Below, one piece after another: positions 1-4,976 of a DNA stretch of 6,061 nucleotides. Position 1 is the stretch's first letter; every line of letters starts with the position of its first letter. Made by a program: the position numbers and the translations under genes. The notes beneath the pieces were generated by a model, which was not told where the DNA came from, did not search any database, and saw nothing but the letters and a program-made list of their open reading frames with translations. Source of the stretch: an uncultured Clostridia bacterium (GTDB taxonomy: Bacteria; Bacillota; Clostridia; Christensenellales; UBA1242); the NCBI GenBank assembly GCA_944372595.1, contig CALVZT010000049.1, positions 1 through 6,061 of the forward strand, in the 5' to 3' direction.

Positions 1-132
1 ATTTTTACCTGGTGGTTTGTTGGTTTGTTATCTGTAATTTTCTCTATTATAGTTATGATAATATTCGATTATTTCAGAGATTGGAGATACAAGTTAAAAA
101 GTTATAAAGAAAATAAAAAAAATAATGACTAA
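1..132 (+). CDS. C-terminal end of an unidentified membrane protein (partial)
   Basis: Frame 1 is open from the left edge to a TAA at 130-132 and gives 43 residues. The first 24 or so are strongly hydrophobic (starting IFTWWFVGLL) and look like one transmembrane helix. They are followed by an aromatic and basic stretch (FDYFRDWRYKLK) and a lysine/asparagine-rich tail ending in KKNND, the usual pattern of a last helix with a cytoplasmic tail under the positive-inside rule. The stop is followed about 18 bp later by a terminator hairpin, which supports a real gene end. The gene converges on spoIIE. The family cannot be recognised from this fragment; a transporter or other polytopic protein is possible but unproven. 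Confidence 0.6.
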   Translation: MFTWWFVGLLSVIFSIIVMIIFDYFRDWRYKLKSYKENKKNND

Positions 133-149
133 TTAATTTGATAAAAAAT

Positions 150-171
150 ACGACCGTTCGGTCGTTTTTTT
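150..171. terminator. Bidirectional rho-independent terminator between convergent genes
   Basis: A perfect 6-bp stem (150-155 with 160-165, core CGACC/GGTCG) closes a 4-base loop. A run of seven T follows on the plus strand (165-171). On the minus strand the stem is followed by T, A and then six T (complement of 142-150). It lies 18 bp after the stop of the plus-strand fragment and directly after the spoIIE stop codon, whose TAA overlaps the plus-strand T-run. It should therefore stop transcription from both sides. Confidence 0.85.
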
Positions 172-2491
172 AACTATTAACAAATAATTTTCCTACGAGT
201 ACCGTCATATCATCGTGTGGAAGGCCGTTATCAATTGATAATGCTTTTTCGAGTATTGCTTCTGCTATTGCCTGAGGATTAGTTGTTGTCAAATTATTAA
301 TATAATTAATTAATTCTTTTTCTTTAAATACATCACTTATTCCATCGCTAACCAATATTACACAATCACCACTATCTAACACAGTCTTTGTAATCTTTGG
401 AGTTATTTCATCAAGCATGCCAACTGGTAATGCCCCACTTGGAATTTCAATTACTGTTTCTTTTGTCTTGATATATCCCTCACATGCCCCAAGTTTTATA
501 AAATCCCCAACACCATCGTTCAAATCTACTACCGCAATGTCGAGAGAAGAAAATCTTTCTCCGTTATTTAAAGAAACTAATTTGTTGACACTGCTTAATA
601 TTGTTTCACTATCAAAATTAGCTTTGTAAAAATTCTCTACCAAACTGATTGTGAGATTGCTAATTTTTTCGGCCCCTTCTCCACTACCCATTCCGTCACA
701 TATTGCAAGCATAAATTTATTATCTCCAATGCGTTGTAACGAATGACAATCGCCACTTATATTATTGTTATCTTTATTGGAAGACGCTAGTCCTAATACC
801 ATATCGTATTTAGAGGCAACTTTATAGTCAATAGTTGATAATCCACTCTGGATAGATGGAGTGATATTATCAAGTTTCATAACACTTTTTGTTACCGAGT
901 TTATTATTTGTGGTATCTCTGGATTGTCTATATCAGCATTTCTTAATACAAGACTTACTCTACATATATTTTTGTTTTGTTCGTAAACTGCAACTTCTTT
1001 ACAAACTATGTTTTTATAAGTTAGTTCTTCAATGATTTTATTTTCTTTACTTGTATCAAATGCAATTGGCGTATCAAGTTCTTTCGAAAGTTCCCGCATA
1101 ATTTTACTAACACCACTAAGTTGTTCTGCAATTAATATCTTACTATTATCAAGGTTAGTCATCATATTGGAGTATTGTTTATATTGGTACACTAGTGAAT
1201 TAATTATACCAACCATTGAAGATGCTTTATTGCATCTACTAGTAAGATATGGTGGCAAATCTAATATAGATATTTTACCTTTTTCAAAAGCAATATTAAA
1301 TAAGTCATTAAGTATTACTCTTATTTCTTCACCAATAGTATGAAGACATTTATTTTTATCTTTGCACCCATTGCAACAACTATCTATAAGTTCCGCAGCT
1401 AACATTTTCTTTGCATCTTCAACAGATAATACTCCCTTTACGAATTGACGATAAACTTTATCCATCTCGAAGAAAACCTCAGAAACACCGAACAGTTTTT
1501 TGCTCATAAGACTGCGATTTTGATTATATATGTTTTTTACAGCACTTGAATCGTTGAAAATAAAATGATTATTAAGAGATTTTAACCATTTTGTTGGAAT
1601 ACAAATATAAACAATGCATCCCGCAATTGTACATATTGGAGCAAGCACATCATAACTAGAAAAAATGTTAAAATATACTCCAAATAAAACTTCAATAGCA
1701 ATCACCGCAAGAACACTGTAAATTCTACTTGATGTCTTAAATATACTTGCAAAAATGGACATCAAAACAAACAACGGTATGTATCCTATATTATTTGATG
1801 CAAAGGCAATTCCAAGACCAACCGCTACGGCAAAAATCGTTCCCGTTATTTGTGAAAAGTATGACAAGATAAGAATAAGTATTACGGCAATAAACTTTGC
1901 AACATCAAAACCAAAGAAATTAACTTGATAAATACCGCAAAATAATGCAAGAACCAGCACTCCACAACAAACCGCTTCGTCTATGTTTAATCTAAATGCA
2001 TAATTGCGACTTTTTATGGCAGATAATGTAATTATGCAACAATAAGTAAATATCAGTCCGATTAGTAATGAAATTCCAGCACTTATTAGTGTCTGTGCTG
2101 GCGAAATATTGTAGTATATAAAAGTGATATTACCAAGGATAACATACAAGCCAGTAAACGCAAAATTTATTTTTTTGTGCAAATGATTGTGTATAAGAAA
2201 TGCAATCATCATAACTCCTGCCATATTAGTTGCAATAACAAGATTTGCAATATTTAAATCTGACAAGAAAAAACCTAATACAAACAATAGTGATATAGCA
2301 AATGGATTTTCCTTTGTAACAATTAGCGCAACAAACAACCCAAACCAAAAAGGTATGGTAGTATTAATCCTAGCAATTGATAAAAAATAAAAAGCAACAA
2401 AACAAAAAAAATATTTTATTGCTATATTTAAAATTTGTGTTTTGTCAATTTTTGACTTGTTATGTTCAATTGTTTTTGTAATACTCTCCAT
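170..2491 (-). CDS. spoIIE: Stage II sporulation protein E (SpoIIE), PP2C-type serine phosphatase
   Basis: SpoIIE is the polar-septum membrane phosphatase that dephosphorylates the anti-anti-sigma factor SpoIIAA and so releases sigma-F in the forespore; in Bacillus it also binds FtsZ. The predicted protein is 773 residues, close to the family's usual 800 or so. Residues about 20-300 hold roughly ten hydrophobic helices. A central region (about 305-555) follows, with a cysteine cluster CCNGC...C at 372-382. The C-terminal PP2C domain (about 560-773) carries the expected motifs: SGD (579-581), CDGMGSG (598-604, metal Asp599), ALPVGML (687-693), VSDGISD (714-720) and HDDMTV (759-764). All metal-ligand aspartates appear present. 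Start: an in-frame ATG lies four codons upstream (2501-2503), but only the ATG at 2489-2491 has a proper Shine-Dalgarno, GGAGG at 2497-2501 with a 5-nt gap. The gene sits downstream of queH and ends at a shared terminator. Confidence 0.97.
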   Translation of the reverse strand: MESITKTIEHNKSKIDKTQILNIAIKYFFCFVAFYFLSIARINTTIPFWFGLFVALIVTKENPFAISLLFVLGFFLSDLNIANLVIATNMAGVMMIAFLIHNHLHKKINFAFTGLYVILGNITFIYYNISPAQTLISAGISLLIGLIFTYCCIITLSAIKSRNYAFRLNIDEAVCCGVLVLALFCGIYQVNFFGFDVAKFIAVILILILSYFSQITGTIFAVAVGLGIAFASNNIGYIPLFVLMSIFASIFKTSSRIYSVLAVIAIEVLFGVYFNIFSSYDVLAPICTIAGCIVYICIPTKWLKSLNNHFIFNDSSAVKNIYNQNRSLMSKKLFGVSEVFFEMDKVYRQFVKGVLSVEDAKKMLAAELIDSCCNGCKDKNKCLHTIGEEIRVILNDLFNIAFEKGKISILDLPPYLTSRCNKASSMVGIINSLVYQYKQYSNMMTNLDNSKILIAEQLSGVSKIMRELSKELDTPIAFDTSKENKIIEELTYKNIVCKEVAVYEQNKNICRVSLVLRNADIDNPEIPQIINSVTKSVMKLDNITPSIQSGLSTIDYKVASKYDMVLGLASSNKDNNNISGDCHSLQRIGDNKFMLAICDGMGSGEGAEKISNLTISLVENFYKANFDSETILSSVNKLVSLNNGERFSSLDIAVVDLNDGVGDFIKLGACEGYIKTKETVIEIPSGALPVGMLDEITPKITKTVLDSGDCVILVSDGISDVFKEKELINYINNLTTTNPQAIAEAILEKALSIDNGLPHDDMTVLVGKLFVNS

Positions 2492-2496
2492 ATTTT

Positions 2497-2501
2497 CCTC
2501 C
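2497..2501 (-). promoter_or_regulatory. Ribosome binding site deciding the spoIIE start
   Basis: GGAGG on the minus strand lies 5 nt before the ATG at 2489-2491 and itself overlaps the last base of the upstream in-frame ATG at 2501-2503. No purine-rich site is seen at the right distance before that upstream ATG. Translation therefore most likely begins at the second ATG, giving a protein that starts MESITKT. Confidence 0.75.
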
Positions 2502-2525
2502 ATATCTAAATACTATTTTAGATAT
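2502..2525 (-). repeat. Perfect 9-bp inverted repeat abutting the spoIIE ribosome binding site
   Basis: ATATCTAAA at 2502-2510 and TTTAGATAT at 2517-2525 are exact reverse complements separated by 6 bases. In the spoIIE transcript they would form an A/U-rich hairpin ending one base before the GGAGG site. No U-run follows, so it is not a terminator. It could be a weak 5'-UTR hairpin affecting translation, an operator, or chance in AT-rich DNA. Confidence 0.5.
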
Positions 2526-2554
2526 TTAAAGGAAAAATGAATTAGGATACTTTG

Positions 2555-3169
2555 TTATTTTTTTATATTGTTTGTCGAAAACAAACAGCCGCAATATGTT
2601 TGTCTATAAATATTATGCTTTTTGCATTCTTTTATACTATTCAAATAGCCGTCATTTTTTTTGAAGTCACTTGGTATATAGCCTTCGTATTGCTGCCCTA
2701 TTCTGTTTATTATATCAGCATCTTTATGAGGACTAACCGTAAGAGTGGTACAAAAGTATTTATAATAATTATCTTTCGCAAACTCATAAGTTTTTTGTAG
2801 TCTTAGTGCAAAACATATTCTACACCTTGTTCCCCCCTCTTTGTCTTTTTCAAAACCAGATATTTTATTAAGAAAATATAAATTATCATATTCAGGTATT
2901 ATAAGTCTTACCTTTTTGTCAAATTTGACTCCTGCCAATCCTTTATTAATTTTATCTACATAATCAATAAGCGCTTGTGCCCTTTGGTCATACTCTTCTT
3001 TGTACATTATATTAGGATTGTAATAAAATAAAGTAAGGTTAAGTCCTTCAAATCTCTTGATAACACCGCTAAGACAAGGTGCACAACAAACATGCAATAG
3101 AATTTTGTCTGTTGCTTTTACTTTTGATATTTGCTCATTAAAAATATCATTATAATTTACTTTGTTCAT
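2555..3169 (-). CDS. queH: Epoxyqueuosine reductase QueH
   Basis: QueH (formerly DUF208) reduces epoxyqueuosine to queuosine in the anticodon wobble position of tRNAs and replaces the unrelated, cobalamin-dependent QueG in many bacteria. The 204-residue protein is of normal family length and carries all the hallmarks in order: HVCCAPC at 26-32 (Cys28, Cys29, Cys32), FYYNPNI at 48-54 with EEYDQR following, GGTRCRICF at 112-120 (Cys116, Cys119), TTLTVSPHK at 141-149, DFKKNDGY at 168-175 and YRQTYCGCLFS at 188-198 (Cys193, Cys195). These cysteines are the expected iron and iron-sulfur ligands and redox pair of the family. It is cytoplasmic, with no signal peptide. The ATG is preceded by GGGG (3174-3177) with a 4-nt gap, a modest ribosome binding site. 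Its 3' end overlaps the candidate spoIIE control region, and no terminator separates the two genes. No other queuosine genes are in view. Confidence 0.95.
   Translation of the reverse strand: MNKVNYNDIFNEQISKVKATDKILLHVCCAPCLSGVIKRFEGLNLTLFYYNPNIMYKEEYDQRAQALIDYVDKINKGLAGVKFDKKVRLIIPEYDNLYFLNKISGFEKDKEGGTRCRICFALRLQKTYEFAKDNYYKYFCTTLTVSPHKDADIINRIGQQYEGYIPSDFKKNDGYLNSIKECKKHNIYRQTYCGCLFSTNNIKK
2573..2579 (+). promoter_or_regulatory. Candidate Spo0A box upstream of spoIIE
   Basis: TGTCGAA is an exact match to the 0A-box core bound by phosphorylated Spo0A (TTCGACA on the spoIIE-coding strand). It lies about 80 bp upstream of the spoIIE start, over the Thr-Ser-Phe codons near the 3' end of queH. 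In Bacillus subtilis spoIIE is a Spo0A-activated sigma-A promoter with wider than normal -35/-10 spacing. A possible -10 here is TATCCT at 2544-2549, 23 nt downstream of the box; TATAAA at 2562-2567 is an alternative. Assignment of the -10 is tentative, while the box itself is exact. Confidence 0.6.
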
Positions 3170-3244
3170 TTATCCCCATTCCTGTGGAAAGTGTATAAAT
3201 TATCCACAATTACACATTAAAATATTTATTCATTTATATTCATA

Positions 3245-3274
3245 TTTATAAATTTTTCGCATAAATACTCGCAA
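3245..3274 (-). promoter_or_regulatory. Tentative sigma-A-type promoter for queH
   Basis: On the minus strand TTGCGA (3269-3274) and TATAAA (3245-3250) are separated by 18 bp, an acceptable vegetative promoter layout, with a leader of about 70 nt before the queH ATG. The region is so AT-rich that -10-like hexamers are common, so this is only a candidate. A separate promoter is expected because a terminator lies between the VanW gene and queH. Confidence 0.3.
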
Positions 3275-3290
3275 TATTGTATAAATACTC
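3261..3290. repeat. Two 10-bp direct repeats 20 bp apart
   Basis: ATAAATACTC occurs exactly at 3261-3270 and again at 3281-3290, a start-to-start spacing of 20 bp (about two helical turns), inside the AT-rich core between the two DnaA-box groups. Two same-face copies of this kind often mark binding of a dimeric or cooperative protein, but low sequence complexity could also produce them. Confidence 0.5.
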
Positions 3291-3356
3291 AAATTTTAAC
3301 AAAAGTTATCCACTTATGCACAAGTTTTGCACAATGAACGTAATAAAAGTTTGAGT

Positions 3357-3393
3357 AAAAAAAAATAAAGACGCTTATACATACGCCTTTATT
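3357..3393 (-). terminator. Rho-independent terminator after the VanW gene
   Basis: The minus-strand transcript has a 10-bp stem (3384-3393 with 3364-3373, AATAAAGGCG/CGTCTTTATT with one G-U pair) and a 10-nt loop, then a run of U (complement of the A-run at 3357-3365). It begins about 30 bp past the VanW-gene stop codon and separates that transcript from queH. Confidence 0.85.
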
Positions 3394-3422
3394 ATACTTT
3401 CTTTTTTTTGTTATTGCAAGAA

Positions 3423-4898
3423 TTATGGATTAAAATTGGTTGGATTTTTTATGTTAATGTTTTGAATTGCAGTATTGTTATCTTTGATTATTTCCGTTTG
3501 TGGAGGTATAATACTCACGCTATTGTTAGGTAAAGTCATTCCCTCTGGTAAATCTTCGACGCCTTCATATACTATTCCTTGCTGTGGCTCATACCTCTCG
3601 TCTCTAATTAACTCTTCTTTTTGCAACTTGCCATCTACATAATATTGCAAGTACGCTTTGCTATGATAACCTTCTTGGGGATATTTAACTCTTAAATATT
3701 CGCCTTTGAATAATATTTTATCGGAATATTCACCGTTTGTGTCGGGTATAATCTTGTCCCCTTGATGTGGTATAGTTCCTATAAATTCAGCACGCGTTTT
3801 AATACTTTCATTATCTTCAAGCGTCGCTCCGTATATTTCAAAGGTAACGTCATTACCATCGGCATACCCTTTAATAAATATTGGAAGTTCGGTATCGTTA
3901 GTAAATTTCAAATCAGAATAGCCCCAAGATACCATAGCGTCAAAGGCAAGTGGCACATAACTTACTGGTAAAGAATGTTTATTTGCTTCGGTAACCCTTA
4001 CGCCTGCAAGGATAACCGCATTGTATAATGTGGTAGATACTTGGCACACCCCGCCTCCTACACCTTTTACAAATTTGCCATCGCTTATAATGTTGGCTTC
4101 CATAAAACCGTTTTCTTTTGTCCTCTCGCCAACTACTAGATTAAAACTAAATTCTTCGCCTGGATTGACTCGGGTGCCGTTAATATTCTCTGTTGCAACT
4201 TTGACATTGTTTTTTCTTTCGCTTGCAGAAGTAGAGTAATTTGTTGAAAATGTTGATTGTAACTTTTTACTTTTTTCTAAATCTTCCGCTGTAATATTTG
4301 GTTGTGTCTCGATGACCGGTATATCTATTTCTGTTTGTTTAGTATAAAAGGTGTTGAGCATTAGATCGGCGAGTTTTGCTCTATCCACTTCTCTTCCCAC
4401 TTGTTCTTGTGTTATTACAAACATTTCTTCATTAGTGGCATCAGGATTAAAAGTTATAGTTGCGTCCTGCATCGGCTGTTCTATTTGGCTTATGATTTCT
4501 TCAATTGTTTCGTTGGGATTTTTTAATTTGTAACCGACAGTTACTGCATTGTTACTATTTTTGTTAGTAAGACGTGAAAAAATACTTTGTGATTGTTTCT
4601 TTTCTAAAATGTCTTCAAGATTAGTTTGTAAAGTAAAATTGTTTTTTCCATATTGCCATACCATATCGTTATATCTTAATGTAAGATTAACATCGTATGC
4701 ATCATTATCAAATTTGTTTATTAATAAGTATTTGGCTTCATCCAACGTTTTGCCACTAATGTCAACTCCATTAACCGTTGTATTGCTCGGGAAGGTATTG
4801 GTTACACTGGATTTACCACCAACAAACAGCAATGCTCCAAACACAACAACAACTGCTATTAACAAAAAATAATATATACCATAACTTTTCTTTTTCAT
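3423..4898 (-). CDS. VanW-domain membrane-anchored cell-wall protein (YoaR-like)
   Basis: This 491-residue protein has a short cytoplasmic start (MKKKSYG), one hydrophobic segment at about 8-27 that serves as anchor or uncleaved signal, and then an extracellular region. Residues about 40-62 (VNGVDISGKTLDEA) open the putative peptidoglycan-binding repeat found in YoaR/VanW proteins, reaching to about 200. The VanW domain spans about 214-358 and includes the signature GGGVCQVSTTLYNA (281-294, Cys285), then KHSLPVSYVP (307-316) and GYSDLKFTN (326-334). Residues about 368-448 form the family's C-terminal beta domain, and the end is an Asn/Pro-rich tail. VanW was named from a vancomycin-resistance cluster, but most homologues, including this one, lie outside such clusters. 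From memory, VanW domains in Clostridioides difficile have been linked to L,D-transpeptidase activity through the conserved Cys. Start: AGGAG (4905-4909) sits 6 nt before the ATG. It has its own terminator and probably its own promoter. Confidence 0.9.
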   Translation of the reverse strand: MKKKSYGIYYFLLIAVVVVFGALLFVGGKSSVTNTFPSNTTVNGVDISGKTLDEAKYLLINKFDNDAYDVNLTLRYNDMVWQYGKNNFTLQTNLEDILEKKQSQSIFSRLTNKNSNNAVTVGYKLKNPNETIEEIISQIEQPMQDATITFNPDATNEEMFVITQEQVGREVDRAKLADLMLNTFYTKQTEIDIPVIETQPNITAEDLEKSKKLQSTFSTNYSTSASERKNNVKVATENINGTRVNPGEEFSFNLVVGERTKENGFMEANIISDGKFVKGVGGGVCQVSTTLYNAVILAGVRVTEANKHSLPVSYVPLAFDAMVSWGYSDLKFTNDTELPIFIKGYADGNDVTFEIYGATLEDNESIKTRAEFIGTIPHQGDKIIPDTNGEYSDKILFKGEYLRVKYPQEGYHSKAYLQYYVDGKLQKEELIRDERYEPQQGIVYEGVEDLPEGMTLPNNSVSIIPPQTEIIKDNNTAIQNINIKNPTNFNP

Positions 4899-4934
4899 AT
4901 CATACTCCTACGATTATTATGTGTAGATATTATT

Positions 4935-4963
4935 AATGTATGTAAATAAAAAATCTTGCTTAT
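4935..4963 (-). promoter_or_regulatory. Candidate sigma-E-like promoter of the VanW gene
   Basis: On the minus strand CATACATT (4935-4942) matches the mother-cell sigma-E -10 pattern CATACANT, and ATA (4961-4963) lies 18 nt upstream, within the 16-18 spacing known for this sigma factor. Transcription would start roughly 30 nt before the ATG, leaving room for the AGGAG site. The -35 triplet falls in the loop of the upstream gene's terminator. A sigma-A reading (TTTACA at 4941-4946) has only a poor -10 at 19 bp spacing. Confidence 0.4.
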
Positions 4964-4970
4964 CGCAAGA
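4948..4970 (-). terminator. Rho-independent terminator after the Ig-like surface protein gene
   Basis: A perfect 6-bp stem TCTTGC/GCAAGA (4954-4959 with 4965-4970) and 5-nt loop is followed on the minus strand by six T (complement of 4948-4953). It starts 6 bp after the TAA of the upstream gene. A run of seven T on the other side (4972-4978) would also allow termination of plus-strand transcripts. Confidence 0.85.
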
Positions 4971-4976
4971 CTTTTT

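Larger units (their letters stand above)
3170..3333. other. DnaA-box cluster flanking an AT-rich core (origin-like or DnaA-binding region)
   Basis: Plus-strand 9-mers matching or nearly matching the DnaA box TTATNCACA occur in two groups. Left group: TTATCCCCA (3170-3178, one mismatch) and TTATCCACA (3200-3208, perfect), plus a weaker inverted CTTTCCACA on the minus strand (3183-3191). Right group: TTATCCACT (3306-3314, one mismatch), TTATGCACA (3314-3322) and TTTTGCACA (3325-3333, fits TTWTNCACA). The 97 bp between (3209-3305) hold only 16 G/C bases, as expected of a DNA-unwinding element. No dnaA, dnaN or rpmH gene is in view and genes on both sides run the same way. It may be an origin, a DnaA-titrating cluster or a DnaA-controlled queH promoter. 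The stretch has no plausible coding sequence. Confidence 0.5.

Noticed and set aside
417..1343. Plus-strand open frames opposite spoIIE (417-629 and 1032-1343)
   Set aside because: They are antisense to highly conserved spoIIE codons, have no recognisable domain and no ribosome binding site; they are frame shadows.
2174..2182. DnaA-box-like TGTGCAAAT within spoIIE
   Set aside because: One mismatch, isolated, and inside coding sequence; it is not part of the intergenic cluster.
2446..2458. Short palindrome GTCAA-TTT-TTGAC near the spoIIE 5' end
   Set aside because: It is inside the coding region, encodes ordinary residues near the N-terminus and is short enough to arise by chance in AT-rich DNA.
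2552..2800. Plus-strand 82-codon open frame with hydrophobic residues opposite queH
   Set aside because: It lies wholly antisense to the conserved C-terminal half of queH and its hydrophobicity reflects the AT-rich complement.
3394..3422. T-rich run after the right arm of the VanW-gene terminator, as a plus-strand terminator
   Set aside because: No plus-strand gene ends here and the T-run is interrupted, so only the minus-strand function is supported.
4549..4872. Plus-strand 107-codon open frame opposite the 5' part of the VanW gene
   Set aside because: It is antisense to a well-supported gene and has no family resemblance or good start site.
4915..4921. CATAATA on the minus strand as a sigma-G-type -10 for the VanW gene
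   Set aside because: Transcription would begin within the ribosome binding site (4905-4909), leaving no usable leader.
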